DNA of 64,000 bases from Spirometra erinaceieuropaei. Taxonomy: Eukaryota; Platyhelminthes; Cestoda; Diphyllobothriidea; Diphyllobothriidae. The notes beneath the pieces are model-generated. The model saw nothing but the letters and a program-made list of their open reading frames with translations, searched no databases and was not told where the DNA came from. Within the stretch, counting starts at the first letter, position 1; every line of letters begins with the position of its first letter. Positions 31,236 to 42,853 of the stretch are shown piece after piece. Both the position numbers and the translations under genes were made by a program. The DNA lies in NCBI GenBank assembly GCA_902702965.1, contig CACRXP010000388.1:85580-149579 (forward strand). The letters run 5' to 3'.

Positions 31236-33302
31236 CTAAAAAGTCACATAGTCCGCTTGTTGCTGCAGCATATATTTGTCAAGGCGACATTTAAATGCCT
31301 CCACAGATTGAGACATAACAACCGTCTCGGGCAGGTTATTCCACGGTTCCACGACACGGTTGGAGAAGAAATATTTTCTCACATTCAGTCTACCCTGTGG
31401 CACACGTAGCTTGAAGGGATGTCCCCGGAGGTGGGTTGTAGAGGCGAGTTGGAAAAAGTCATCGCGCCGAAGGGCGCAATCCAAGCCGCGCACGATACGG
31501 AAAGTTTGTATCATGTCTCCGCGCAACTGCCTATAACTCAGAGGGTAGAGATTAAGGTTAGTTAAGCGGATCTCGTATGGCAGTGCACTTTGACCTCTTA
31601 TTAATTTTGTTGCTCGTCTCTGCACCCTTTCGAGCAGATCGTAATCCTGATGCGTCCACGGTCTCCAGACCTGAATTGCATATTCGAGATGGGGCCTTAT
31701 AAACGTGCCGAAGACTTTGGTGAAGCAGTCTTTATCGAAAACTACGAATGCCCGCTTGATGGCATATAGCATTGAGGTTGCGGCCTTGGCCGCCTTACAG
31801 CATTGTGTAGAAGGCTTTAGGCTGTCTGCAACCCAAACTCCGAGATCTTTCTGAGTTTCTGCCTCTCGGAGTGGCATTCCGTTCAGATGGTATTGCCGCG
31901 TACTAGGGGTCTGATTTCCGAGACGCAGAATGGTGCATTTGTTCAATTTGAGGGACAAGAGCCATCTGCGGGACCACTCGTCCAATCGACAAAGATTTTC
32001 TTGGAAGTTGGTCTCATCGGCAGCATTCTGGATGACTTTCCAGATTTTTATGTCGTCTGCAAACATGACGCAATCACAGTCCAACCCATCTACACAATCA
32101 TTGATGAACAAGAGAAAGAGGGTTTGTCCGAGCACCGAGCCTTGTGGGACCCCTCTCTCTATGAATGTGCACCTTGACTGCTGTTGTTCTACGCAGACAA
32201 TTTGGGAGCGGCCGACAAGGAAATTTTCGATCCATTTGAGAAGTTTGCCACCGATGCCCATGATTCTCAACTTGTGTAAGAGACGCTGATGCGGAACACT
32301 GTCAAACGCCTTCCGAAAATCAATATAGGCAACATGCACTGTGTGTTTTGCGTCCAGTGCTCGTGTCAAACTTCGCAATGTGTATAGCAAGTTCGTAACA
32401 CATGATCTTCCCCTACGGAAACCATATTGTGCATTGGACAAGAGGTTGTGGCTTTCCAAGTAAGCCATCAACTCCTTTTTGATGGTTTTCTCCATCACTT
32501 TGCAGCAGATTGATGTCAGACTGACGGGTATGTAGTTTGTCGCCAGAGCACGACTACCGCTTTTGTAAAGGGGTGTAATGTGGGCCGTCTTCCAGTCTGT
32601 GGGAAGAATTCCAGCATCAAACGATTTTTGGCACAGAAGGGATAGTGGCTTGGCCAGCTCTTGGGCAAGCTCAAAGAGCAGCTTTGCTGGGATCTCGTCC
32701 GGACTGGGAGATTTACATTCCTTCAAGCTTTTCAGTTCTTCCAAAATCGCTTCTTCTCGAAGCACCATATTTTCGATAGTGGGATCCCCCATGTTCTCAG
32801 AATTAGATGGGGTAAAGTCTGCTTCTCTTGTGAAAACGGATCGGAAAAATTGAGAAAAGTGCTCAGCCTTATTTGTACTGTCCGATATCTTCAAGCCGTC
32901 ATCACCCCTCATAATTGGAACGGGATTCCTGTTACGTGTGCTTTTCCGCAAATAGCTGTAGAGCAGTTTCGGATTTTTAACGGCTCGGTGGAGCAAATTA
33001 CTCTCAAAATCCCGTCGCCTCCTGAAAATCAGGCTTTTCACCTTATTTCTTTGAATTTTGTATTCTGTAAACGCTGCATTGTTGTTGTTCTTGCGAAATT
33101 TCTTCCATAACCTTCCTTTCTTGATGATCTCCTTTTTGAGTTCTCGTGTTAGCCACTGAGGGCGGTTGGATATCCTAGGCTTTGATAAGGGACAGTGGTT
33201 CTTCATTAGATGCAGTAAACGATCCTTGAATAAATTCCAGTCCTCGTTAACGTTTCCGGAGAAGAGAACATCCCAGTCTATTTGTGATGCCTCAGCTCTC
33301 AT
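31236..33302 (-). CDS. LINE copy B, reverse transcriptase, 688-codon open frame
   Basis: Open frame of 688 codons covering the linker, reverse transcriptase (about residues 230-460) and the C-terminal region of a CR1/Jockey-like ORF2. Visible RT blocks are PAKLLFELAQ, YIDFRKAFDSVPHQRLLHKL near 326, GVPQGSVLGQTLFLLFIND and the catalytic FADDIKIW near 414. The C-terminal block FFQLASTTHLRGHPFKLRVP is shared with the copies at 17.7, 34.3 and 56.8 kb. The frame is uninterrupted, which is unusual among the copies here, but the endonuclease part upstream is broken, so the whole ORF2 is not functional. The first ATG is not a natural start. Confidence 0.85.
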   Translation of the reverse strand: MRAEASQIDWDVLFSGNVNEDWNLFKDRLLHLMKNHCPLSKPRISNRPQWLTRELKKEIIKKGRLWKKFRKNNNNAAFTEYKIQRNKVKSLIFRRRRDFESNLLHRAVKNPKLLYSYLRKSTRNRNPVPIMRGDDGLKISDSTNKAEHFSQFFRSVFTREADFTPSNSENMGDPTIENMVLREEAILEELKSLKECKSPSPDEIPAKLLFELAQELAKPLSLLCQKSFDAGILPTDWKTAHITPLYKSGSRALATNYIPVSLTSICCKVMEKTIKKELMAYLESHNLLSNAQYGFRRGRSCVTNLLYTLRSLTRALDAKHTVHVAYIDFRKAFDSVPHQRLLHKLRIMGIGGKLLKWIENFLVGRSQIVCVEQQQSRCTFIERGVPQGSVLGQTLFLLFINDCVDGLDCDCVMFADDIKIWKVIQNAADETNFQENLCRLDEWSRRWLLSLKLNKCTILRLGNQTPSTRQYHLNGMPLREAETQKDLGVWVADSLKPSTQCCKAAKAATSMLYAIKRAFVVFDKDCFTKVFGTFIRPHLEYAIQVWRPWTHQDYDLLERVQRRATKLIRGQSALPYEIRLTNLNLYPLSYRQLRGDMIQTFRIVRGLDCALRRDDFFQLASTTHLRGHPFKLRVPQGRLNVRKYFFSNRVVEPWNNLPETVVMSQSVEAFKCRLDKYMLQQQADYVTF

Positions 33303-33342
33303 TTGACGAAAGTCCCCTTTCCATATATTTGGCCTCGTATTT

Positions 33343-34130
33343 TATTTTGTACACGGTTCAGAATACAGCAAGTACTCCCATAAAAGCACTACATGATCAC
33401 TTCGACCGAGCGGGGGTAGGTAGTACACCTCGTCTATACTGTCAGGATCTTTGGTAAAAACGAGGTCCAGACAACTGGCCTGTTGCCCTCCACGAGCTCT
33501 AGTTGGAAACAGGACACGTTGCGTGAGTAGAGCTTCTAGGGTTGTCTTTAGTAGATGGTAATCGAAGATATTCATCGAGCACTTCGCATGCATATAGCTC
33601 CATTGAATGCAGGGTGCATTAAAATCCCCCGTGAGAACAGCGTCTGGTCGGCTGGCGATCTCTTTTATGCTTTCAAGTAGACAAGTATCTGGATCGGGAT
33701 CCGCCTACGGGGGCCCGTAGATAGTTACGATCTCGAGGGACTGAGATCCCCGCGCCTTTATAATCAGCCAAATTGCCTCTGTGTCGTTAGAAATCTTGTC
33801 GGTCCTCTCACACACTGCTAAGTTGCTCTTGACATACATGGCAACTCCTCCACCCCGGCGGCCTCTCCTGTCTCTCCTAAACAAATGGTATCCTGTTAAT
33901 GCTACCTCGCAATCACCAACGTCCTCTGACAGCCATGTTTCTGTTATTGCTATAACATCGGGAAGAGTATCGGCTACCTGTATTCTCAGTTCGTCAAGCT
34001 TGGAAAACAGACTCTGAGCATTGGTGTAAAAGAATTTTAGTTTGCAACATTCGACAGTGCTTCGTTCGGTTTGTCTCGGGTTTGCCAATATTATGTTGCT
34101 GCCGCCATCATGACGATTGGCTGGTTCCAA
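33343..34130 (-). pseudogene. LINE copy B, APE-type endonuclease domain
   Basis: Minus-strand frames 34130-33705 and 33593-33342. The domain starts LKFFYTNAQSLFSKLDELRI, with ITETWLSEDV (catalytic E), VVTIYGPP-like IVTIYGPP, TGDFNAPCIQW (the GDFN block, 33650s), CLDLVFTKDPDSIDEVYYLP and LGRSDHVVL (catalytic D-H). An in-frame stop after IYGPP and another after SEPCTK separate it from the RT frame. All catalytic blocks are present, so the breaks are few and recent. Nicks target DNA to prime reverse transcription. Confidence 0.75.
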
Positions 34131-34335
34131 ATCAACATCGCGTTCCTCTGTATCACTCGTCCCCTGAAAATGGCCAAGTTGCTATCTCCCGCTGCAAGTC
34201 TCCTCTTCAGCCCCGTTACCAATTCGCGGCGTTTTAGACGTTCCGCTGGAGAATAGTCCGGCTGAAAAAAACTTCCTTGTGAGAGTTTCGTAGGCTGCTT
34301 TTCCTGGACAGAAGTAAGCTAGCCTCCTCTTTACT

Positions 34336-37325
34336 GTTCAAAACAATTTTCAGAGGTGCTTGTACACGAATGCCCAAAGCCTCATATCGAAACTAGATGA
34401 ACTAAAACTTTGCCTTGCCGAGCTGTCTGCAGATGTTTTAGCAGTAACCGAGACCTGACTGTCCGAGAATATTGGCGAAAACGAAGTAGCCTTGCCTGGA
34501 TACCAAATTTATCGGAGGGACAGGGAACATCGTCAGGGTGGTGGTATGGTTGTGTATGTGAATGAGGGCCTGGCAATGTCGGAAAACACCACCAAGTTTG
34601 CGTGCGTCAGGGAAGCTCTTTGGTTGACCATCAAGGCTACCGGTTCCCCGTGTCTCGATGTCCTCACTGTCTACCGCCCACCTAGGACAGACCAAATCGC
34701 CGACACTCAACTATTGGACCAGTTGGATAAATGTTCCAGTCGACCTAAAATCATGATCATGGGCGACTTCCACGCACCAGGAACAAACTGGAACATCCTC
34801 CAAGCGTCAGGTCCAAAATCGACATTCGATTGCCGTCTGCTGAACAAAGCATTAAAGCTGTCCTTCACACAACATGTAATTTTCCCAACGAGAGACGAGA
34901 AGGACAAAGAGCAAACTGCCTGGATCTGGTTTTTACGAAAATATCAGACAGCATAGACGAGACCACCTCCATTCCGCCCCTTGGCCAAAGTGATCACGTA
35001 GTGCTTATGCGGGATTATTCGTTATTCTCCATTTCGCATACTCCAGACCCAAAAAGACGCAATGTTTGGCGGGGCGACTTCAATGAAATGAGCGCAGACT
35101 TATCCGGTCTCGAGTGGAGCTCATTGTTTACGGGAAGTGCCAACGATGACTGGGAACTGTTAAAGAATGTTCTTCTGCAGCTCGTCAACAACTACGGCCC
35201 ACTGACTAGTGTAAGACTGGACAAACGCTTTGGGTGGGTAAATGGCAACCTTAAGAAATAAATCAACGGGAAGCACAAATTTTGGAGAAAATACTGCGTC
35301 TTTGGACATGTTGAATAATTCAACACCTACAAGACACAAAGGAACAAACTGAGGAACCTGATCATGAAAACGCGACGGGAATTAGAGAAGAACTTGCTAC
35401 AAAAGGCGACGCAGAACCCAAAATTACTCTACAGTTACCTCCAACGAAATACATGGAACAGGCATCAAATCCCCTTAATAAGTACTACTGATGGCGTTGA
35501 GATTGCTGATAGTAGGGATAAAGCTGCGTATTTTTCACAGTTTTTCCAATCAATCTACACAAGCGAGGCAACGTTCCTGCTTCCCTCTACAGAAGAACTG
35601 CCGACCCCATGCGTCAGTGATATACTCTTCTCAGAAGGCATTGTCCGAAGAGAATAAGAGGCATTGAACGAATCGAAGTCGCCAGGACCAGACGAGATTC
35701 CATCCTAACTTCACAAGGAACTTGCCAGTGGGCTTTCTGTATCTTTGTCGATGCTCTTTCAAACGTCATTTGACACTGAAACACTTCCTATCGATTGAAA
35801 GCTGGCGCATATTACTCCGCTACACAAAGGAGGTAACAGGGCAGCGACGACAAATTACAGGCTCATAAGCTTGACATGCATTCCCTGCAAAGTTATGGAA
35901 AGGATCGTAAAGAGTGAACTGATGAAATTCCTGGAAGTTCATGGCCTGCTATCGAAATGCCAACATGGGTTCCTAAAAGGAAGATCCTGCACGACAAACT
36001 AGCTGCAATCTCTCCAAAACAGGACCCGTGCTCTCGCCGGCAGACACGCGGTCCACACAGCCTTCATCGACTTCCAGAAGGCGTTCGACACTGTACCATA
36101 CCGGACGCTTTTACATAAACTTAAAAAATATGGATCGGTGGCAACTTCCCTAAATGGATCGAAAACTTCCTTTTGCATCGACACCAGGTTGTGTGCATCG
36201 GTCGAGGGAAATCAAATCCTGCTATGGTCGAGAGTGGTGTCCCCCAGGGTTCAGTTCTGGGACCCATTTTGTTCTTTATTTACGTGGACGATGCTGCAAG
36301 AGCTTTAGACTGCGAAGTAGCAATGTTTGCCGATGACATGAAGTTGTGGAGTGTGATTCGAGGTCCTGCCGACGACGAAAGATTGCAGATGAACCTGAAT
36401 CGGTTGGAGAATTGGTCAAACCGTTGGCTCCTGCGGTTCAACGTGGGTAAATGAAGCATACTTCGAATAGGCAACACAGCCAGATCCGCCAGCACAAAAA
36501 ACTACTTTCTGGGTGGTGCAGACCTACAAGAGGTTCAAGACCAGAAGGCCCTCCTTGTGCTAACGACGAGTTCCCTAAAACTATCCGTCCACTGTTCGAG
36601 CTTGGCAAGAAGCGCAATGTCCGTACTGTACGCCATCAAGCGTGTGTTTATGGACTTCTACGAAGATGCTTTCACAAAGACATTCGGAACATTCGTCTGG
36701 CCGTATTTGGAGTACGGCATACAAGCCTGAAGGCCGTGGGCGGTTGTGGATCAAAACTGCCTCGAAAGAGTCCAGAGGAGAGCCACGAAGAGGGTTAGGG
36801 GTCAAAGCTCCTTTCCTTATGCAACCCGCCTAGTAAATCTGAACCACTTGCCTTTTATTTGCAGGCAACTTCGTGGGGGTCTCTTGCAAGTATTCCGCAT
36901 TGTAAAGGGGTTGGATTGCACTCGGGCCTTTGAGGACTTTTTTGAATTTGCTACCACGACCAATCTCCGAGGTCACCCGTTAAAACTGCGCACTCAGCAA
37001 GCAAGGGTGGATGTGCGGAAGTTCTCCTTCTCTGTTGGTGTGGTTTGACCATGGAATGCCCTTCCCGCAGATGTTGTGATGTCACCATCTTCATCCTCAA
37101 CTTCGTCAAGTTTTAAAATATCTCAAAATATTTGTGTTCAGAAATGACCAAGATCGATGAGAGATCGGACTCACCTCCTGTAACTCGTTCACATTTTGTC
37201 CTACCATTAAGTGCTCGTTTAAACTATTTCAAACCAGAACATTTTTTGTATACTACACATATTTACGTTGCAAATGGGGTGCACAAAGGCTTAAGCCTAT
37301 TTCCCTCAGTAAACTGAACTGAACT
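34336..37325 (+). pseudogene. LINE copy A, ORF2 (endonuclease and RT) and 3' end, decayed
   Basis: Starts CLYTNAQSLISKLDEL (near 34360), then PGYQIYRRDREHRQGGGMVV, MIMGDFHAPGTNW, CLDLVFTKISDSIDETTS, LGQSDHVVL, and RT blocks including FIDFQKAFDTVP, SGVPQGSVLGPILFFIYVDD, MFADDMKLW and the C-terminal EDFFEFATTTNLRGHPLK. Stops and frameshifts break it into frames at 34492-34956, 34830-35261, 35364-35657, 36173-36454 and 36746-37048. The 3' end is AAGCCTATTTCCCTCAGTAA followed by (CTGAA)n. With ORF1 at 29.6-31.0 kb it forms one older element split by copy B. Confidence 0.8.
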
Positions 37326-37329
37326 GAAC

Positions 37330-38300
37330 CCGACCAAACGTTTCCGCGTTGACGATGAACATTTCCTGTGCGGATCCGCCTTGTCGGTCATCTTTGGGCC
37401 CAAGGCACTAAAATCCCGACAGCCGCAATTTATACCCCCACGATCGCGCCTGCTCCAACCTCCACGTCGACGACGGCGACGCCCACCTCCACCAACGTTG
37501 CTTTGAATCCCCGGCCCGCACTGCCGTCGGCCACTTCCATCTCCAGCCTATTATTATTACCACAATTTCCGCGAAGACGTACACAACCCCCTGGTCGGTC
37601 ACTTGTGAATGAATTTTATGAAGAATGGTGAACCACTACCTGAAGCACCAACGTATACCAGACGCACTTGCCTTAAATGCCCACATTGTACTTGCAAATT
37701 CAGCCACCATAGAGGCCACTTCGGCCACTTGCGAATTCATGAAAACCTGTGGTAAATCACCGCAGACTCAGCCATATCACCAAATATTTCCACACCAACA
37801 CAAGCATGACGCATCCAACCCTCAAAAACCCCACAACACCGACCCCTCTCACAAAGTCAGAAATGTGCTTTTCGGCTCCTCTTTCTGCTGCATGAGTGAT
37901 CCGAGGCTGAGAATATCATGGTGCGCCAAGTGCCATGGCGCGGAAAGTTGTCAAATGACGCCCCAGCTCAGGCCTCGCAGTCAACTGAAAGGCGAAATGA
38001 GTGTCATGCTGCAGTGACTCCGTCTTAATGTGGCCCATATTGCACTCGCACTCCATGGAATCCGAGCAGACTATGGTCGCACCAGCCGCCTCTGCCATCT
38101 CCCGCCTTTGGTCTTATTAACTATGTCTTGGCACCGGGTCCAGGTGGGGAGGACGAGAGAGCGAAGTAGATGAGTTGAAAGTCTGCTGTCACTATAAAAT
38201 AAATAATGCGTAAGTCACCGTACCTGCCCTCAATCTGCAGTGAAGTATACGGGAGATACCGTCGGTCGCAGCGGTCGAACTGCCATATAGCGGACCTAGC
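37330..38300 (+). mobile_element. Zinc-finger retroelement, zinc-finger tail and 3' UTR
   Basis: Plus-strand copy truncated to the zinc-finger coding end and 3' UTR. RIRLVGHLWAQ (37375) is a finger remnant, and LKCPHCTCKFSHHRGHFGHL with RIHE (37670-37745) is a finger with intact C2H2 spacing. The last 200 bases (38095-38295) carry the family's end, TTGGCACCGGGTCCAGGTGG to ACCGTCGGTCGCAGCGGTCG with AACTG. It begins directly at the 3' end of LINE copy A. Confidence 0.7.
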
Positions 38301-38864
38301 TCCCGTAGCTTATCTTTATAACGGCTGTGTATGACCATTCATGTTTCGAAAACCAGATATCCTAGTGCAGCACATAGGTATGGAAACACACAGTTACCAA
38401 AGCTCGGGGAGTTTTGTCCTCCTCTCCAAATGCAAGTAGCTAATGTGCCTAAAATTGAAATATAATTTCTAGTTGATAATAGGGACTAGACTCCAACAAG
38501 AACTTTAACAGGACAAGCATTCCTACCATTTTGGAAACATGCTTTCGCAAGAACAAGAAAACCCCAAGAATTTAATGAATATCGGGGAAAGTTATATTAT
38601 TCCCGTTGGTAAATAAATATTTGCCCGAAAATATTTATTTCTAATTATTGGCTCAAACCACTATAACATCTTTTTTCGGAAAATGACTTTCACTCATTTC
38701 ATAATTTCAAAGATTAATTGGTCTAACTCCAACGTTATTCAGCCCAATTTATTGAGGGCAGCACACGTGAGCCCCTGAGTATTCTATTTGCAACCTCAGT
38801 GAACAGAAAAACCATGCAGAATAGAGTAATTTGGGGGGACGTGAGTGTCAAGGGACGAGTTCAA
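38301..38864. other. Nothing recognised
   Basis: AT-rich spacer between two elements, without supported genes or repeats. Confidence 0.4.
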
Positions 38865-39329
38865 TATTCAATTCAATTCAATTCAATTATTTTTATTAAA
38901 GACCCGTCGGGGTCCCATCAAAGCAAGTAAAAATAAATTTACATGCAAATTTTAGACGATGTAGGCAAAATCTGCACAAAGTGCAATGCATAGTTTTTGA
39001 GATTAGAAGTCCGTTAAGCAAAATGAAAATGAAAAAAAAATGAAAAAAACGAGGGGTGAAAAAAAAACTCCAAAGCAAAATTTAAATATGATTGTAGTAA
39101 TTTAACAGGAGAAAAAAAACCCTCAGAAAAATAGCATCAGAAAAAAACAGGGAGGACTGGCCTGCATGTGGCGGTACAAAATGGAATATAGTCCGACATC
39201 AACATGGCCGAAATAAATGTCAGCTGTATATGGCATTGCGTAACGGATTTCATAAAATGGTACGTAGGCGGGTCGGTCAGGACTGGCCTGTATCGCCTTG
39301 AATAAGAAAAATAAGTGCCGAAATTGAAA

Positions 39330-40140
39330 ACCAGTCTCAAGCCGATAGGAACCCAGATGCGGTCAGTTTCATTCAACCGAGTCCATCCGAGCATGGGGGG
39401 AGATGCGACCAGACTACTAGTATATGGCGAATATAGAAGGCTTTGTCAAGACCGCCGAAGGAGCGCATTCTGTAAGGGCACGATGACAACAAGTCTCGAG
39501 GCGACAAGAACCCAGATGCGGTCTGTTACATTCATCAGAGTCCATCCGAGGATAGGGCAAAGGAGATGCGACCAGATTACTAGTATATGGCGAATATAGA
39601 AGGCTTCACCAAGAGCATCGATGGAGCGCATTCAGTGAGGGCATCATGAAGATCAGTCCCGAGGCGATAGGAACCCAGATGCGGTCGGTTTCATTCAACC
39701 GAGTCCATCCGAACATGGGGGAAGGGAGAAGCGACTAGACTACTAGTATATGGCGAATATAGAAGGCTTTGTCCAGACCGCCGAAGGAGCGCATTCTGTA
39801 AGGGCACGATGACAACCAGTCTCGAGGCGACAAGAACCCAGATGCGGTCGGTTTCATTCAACCGAGTCCATCCGAACATGGGGGAAGGGAGATGCGACCA
39901 AACTACTAGTATATGTCGAATATAGAAGGCTTTGTCAAGACCGCCGATGGAGCGCATTCAGTAAGGGTACGACGACAACCAGTCTCGAGGCGACAAGAAC
40001 CCAGATGCGGTCGGTTTCATTCAGCCGAGTCCATCCGAACATGGGGGAAGGGAGATGCGACCAAACTACTAGTATATGGCGAATACAGAAGGCTTCGCCA
40101 AGAGCGTCAATGGAGCGCATTCTGTGAGGGCACGATGCAT
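39330..40140. repeat. Five-unit tandem array, about 162-bp unit
   Basis: Units start near 39340, 39501, 39662, 39826 and 39989, each with AGGAACCCAGATGCGGTCGG or CAAGAACCCAGATGCGGTC. GAGTCCATCCGA, CTAGTATATGGCGAATATAG and GGAGCGCATTC follow. Neighbouring units are about 90-97% alike. The array lies wholly in the 3' UTR of LINE copy C. Two shorter related blocks, AGGACTGGCCTG, precede it at 39150-39300. Confidence 0.9.
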
Positions 40141-40390
40141 GAACTAAAAAATTGGAATAATTAACATTTCTGGTGAGGTATCTTAGGTAGCGAGACTACT
40201 CATAAAGGAAGGAAACGTGAACAGATACGGAAATTTAATAGCGGCATGCTAAATTCCCGGTGGCCCTTCTCAGTGTCATAGAAAAAGTTGTCTAGGAAGG
40301 ATGAGGAAAATAAAAGTTTGATCGAGCCAGTATTCAGATAAAGGCGTAGCCTTCTCTTAAAGGTGTGTAGATTTTCTGAAGATCTTATAT

Positions 40391-42853
40391 TTATTGGAAG
40401 GTTATTCCAGAGGAAAGTATACCTGGAAGCGAAAAAAGGGAGCGCTTAGAGGTGGAGGACGCTGGAAGACGTATAATTAGAGACGAGTTGCGAAGATTGT
40501 ATGGGCGACTACTAGGGGTAAGTGTTGAAATCCGAGGAAAATTTAAACTATGATTAATGCGAAAGAGGAGACAGAGGCCCGCTTCTAGTCTTCGAACCCA
40601 TAAAAATGTTAGGTTAATTAGCTGAAATCTATCTGAGTAGGAGATATTGGGATGTTCCCTATCTAAAAGTTTTTTTGAAAAACGCCTTTGGACATTTTCA
40701 ATTTTTAAACGACTGGCTTCATTCATCAAACCAAAGAATGGGCAACAATACTCGAGAATGGGAAGTACAAACATACGATAGAGCCTTAATTTAATTTCAG
40801 GAAGATAGAAATTGTAAGAAATAAAGCCACAAATCTGGGCAGCTTTGGCTGTAATTCTGTCAGCGTGCGGCGAGAGATCAAGATTACTAGTGTAGCTTAA
40901 ACCTAAATCCTTGATGGTGGTACATTCAGTCATAGGTGTTCCTTGAAAGACCACAGGTTGGGGTAGCCTATCAGGTCCAAAACACATATAACGACATTTA
41001 GACGGAGAGAATTCCATTAGCCATTTTGAGCTCCAAGCTGAGAGGGCAAGCAAGTCAGCATGGATTTGCTCCAGGCAATGAAGACTCGTAGATTTATTGA
41101 AAGAATATATACATTTGAGATCATCGGCATAAATAAATGATTGAGAATGTTTAACTGCGGCTGAAATATCATTTATGTGAAGCAAGAACAAAAGAGGACC
41201 AAAAACGGTACCTTGTAGGACACCGCTCACAATAGGACTTTCACTGGAAAGTGAAGATCCCACCAAAACCTTTTGTTTACGATTAGACAGGTGTGACCTG
41301 ATAAAGTCCATTAGTGGACTGCGAATTCCCATAGCTTCCAATTTAACCAAGAGTCTTTTATGTGGCACTTTATCAAAGGCTTTACTAAGATCAAAATAAA
41401 TAACGACAACTGATAGATTGTCATTACGAAGAGAGGTAAGTAGATTGAGAAACGACAGATGACATGTTTCACAAAAGCGTTCTGGTAAAAAACCATGCTG
41501 GGAAGGGCTAATAACTTGATTGGCTATGCAAAATTCGCTAATTTCTACGGCGATAACTTTTCCGAAGATTTTGGCGAGAGAAGGTGTTTTTTGGACACCT
41601 CGATAGTTCTGTACGTCAGAACGACAGCCAGACTTAAATACTGGAATAATAATAGAAGTTTTCCAATAGTCAGGGAAGAAGCCATTTACGAGAAATACTG
41701 AAAAGATTTTGCTAAGCAGAGGAGGAAAATCTCTTAGCTGTTTTATCAAAGAGTTTGGGATATTGTCCGTACCTACTGAGTGAGAGTTAGGAAGATGGCT
41801 TATCAGTTTTTGAATACATTCAGGAGAAAAGTTAATGAAGCTCAGAGAAGCATCAGACAACGAAGGAATTAAAGGGATCGGATCAGTTTCAATGGTGAAA
41901 TGCTTGGCAAAAAACGAATTTAAAATTTCTGCTTTGCCTGACTCCTCTGTAATGAAGGCATCACTTGCACTAAGCAAGGGCGGAATGACTTGGTGGGACT
42001 TAGCAGATGATCTATGACGGAAGATCTGAGCAACTGATTTAGAAGAATTCACGTCATTAATAGCTAAAGACTCTATACGCCTATCTCGCTCGAGCATCAT
42101 TTTCGAAGCTAGTTCAAATATTTCAACGATTCTTAGATGAACTGATAATGAGCTCACAGAAGGATCTTTAAACTGCTTCCGTAACTTTTTAAGTCTGTTT
42201 TTAAGAAAGTGTGGGATGGCGGTGGAATTAGCACTCGATTTGAACATCTTCCGAGGAATAAGGTCAAGAAGACCTTCTGTTACGCATTGTAATAAATTGT
42301 TGACAAAATTTAGATCATTATTTGAAAAAATATTGTGCCAATCAAGAGTGCATGTAAAGTTATTTACTAAATCCTTATTAACATTAGCAAAGTCAAAAAT
42401 ACTACGTTGAACTGTTGGCTTTGCGGAAATGGCAACTGGAAGGCGACAATGAATAAATGCATGATCACTTGCAAAGAGGTCATGATAAAAATCCATAGAT
42501 AAAGGGAAGGTGCCCTTAGTAAAAATTAAGTCTAAAACACTATCGTTTCTGGTCGAAGAGTGAACTAATTGAGTCAGGTTTGAAAAGTAAATTGTGTCAA
42601 GCAGCTTCTGGAATTTAGGAGGAGAAGTATGTGTGTGCCAGTCAATTTGTGGCAAATTAAAATCGCCTACGATTATCTTGACATCGAAAGAAGTTTCTGC
42701 AATTTTTTCAAAGTGTTCACAACGTTGGCTTTCATTTCCGGAGGAACAAGGAGGATTATATACACATCTGACTAAGGCTTTCCTATTTTGCGGAAGGATT
42801 ACCGAAGCAAAACATAAATTTCCAGAGAAGGAGGAAATGTCCAAATATCTCAT
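40391..42853 (-). CDS. LINE copy C, endonuclease (partial) and reverse transcriptase, 820 codons
   Basis: Uninterrupted frame of 820 codons. Residues 1-140 are the C-terminal part of an APE endonuclease: VRCVYNPP, VGDFNLPQIDW near 62, SVLDLIFTKG, and the catalytic SDH near 129. The RT domain lies at about 380-620, with NYRGVQKTPSLAKIFGKVI, YFDLSKAFDKVPHKRLLVKL near 487, SGVLQGTVFGPLLFLLHIND and FIYADDLKC near 575, so the catalytic block is YADD. The C-terminal region has LPILEYCCPFFGL and ENVQRRFSKKLL. A CR1-like or related clade is likely. The long open frame suggests recent insertion, but the N-terminal third of the endonuclease is missing. The first ATG is only the first in frame. Confidence 0.85.
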   Translation of the reverse strand: MRYLDISSFSGNLCFASVILPQNRKALVRCVYNPPCSSGNESQRCEHFEKIAETSFDVKIIVGDFNLPQIDWHTHTSPPKFQKLLDTIYFSNLTQLVHSSTRNDSVLDLIFTKGTFPLSMDFYHDLFASDHAFIHCRLPVAISAKPTVQRSIFDFANVNKDLVNNFTCTLDWHNIFSNNDLNFVNNLLQCVTEGLLDLIPRKMFKSSANSTAIPHFLKNRLKKLRKQFKDPSVSSLSVHLRIVEIFELASKMMLERDRRIESLAINDVNSSKSVAQIFRHRSSAKSHQVIPPLLSASDAFITEESGKAEILNSFFAKHFTIETDPIPLIPSLSDASLSFINFSPECIQKLISHLPNSHSVGTDNIPNSLIKQLRDFPPLLSKIFSVFLVNGFFPDYWKTSIIIPVFKSGCRSDVQNYRGVQKTPSLAKIFGKVIAVEISEFCIANQVISPSQHGFLPERFCETCHLSFLNLLTSLRNDNLSVVVIYFDLSKAFDKVPHKRLLVKLEAMGIRSPLMDFIRSHLSNRKQKVLVGSSLSSESPIVSGVLQGTVFGPLLFLLHINDISAAVKHSQSFIYADDLKCIYSFNKSTSLHCLEQIHADLLALSAWSSKWLMEFSPSKCRYMCFGPDRLPQPVVFQGTPMTECTTIKDLGLSYTSNLDLSPHADRITAKAAQICGFISYNFYLPEIKLRLYRMFVLPILEYCCPFFGLMNEASRLKIENVQRRFSKKLLDREHPNISYSDRFQLINLTFLWVRRLEAGLCLLFRINHSLNFPRISTLTPSSRPYNLRNSSLIIRLPASSTSKRSLFSLPGILSSGITFQ

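Larger units (their letters stand above)
31081..34335 (-). mobile_element. LINE copy B, nested in copy A (ORF1 tail, ORF2, 3' tail)
   Basis: One 5'-truncated LINE in minus orientation. It holds the end of ORF1 (about 34318-34091), endonuclease pieces (34130-33343), RT (33302-31236) and a 3' UTR that ends in CTGA repeats at about 31082-31098. Its 3' end AAGCCTATTTCCCTCA matches the 3' end of copy A at 37290-37305. Copy A's ORF1 lies left of it and copy A's ORF2 right of it, so it interrupts copy A. The flanks GTTTAAAAC (31072-31080) and GTTCAAAAC (34336-34344) may be an imperfect 9-bp target duplication. Confidence 0.8.

Noticed and set aside
39330..40140. Regular repeats considered as a CRISPR-like or satellite gene array
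   Set aside because: The 162-bp units are directly tandem without unique spacers, and the region is the 3' UTR of a eukaryotic LINE.
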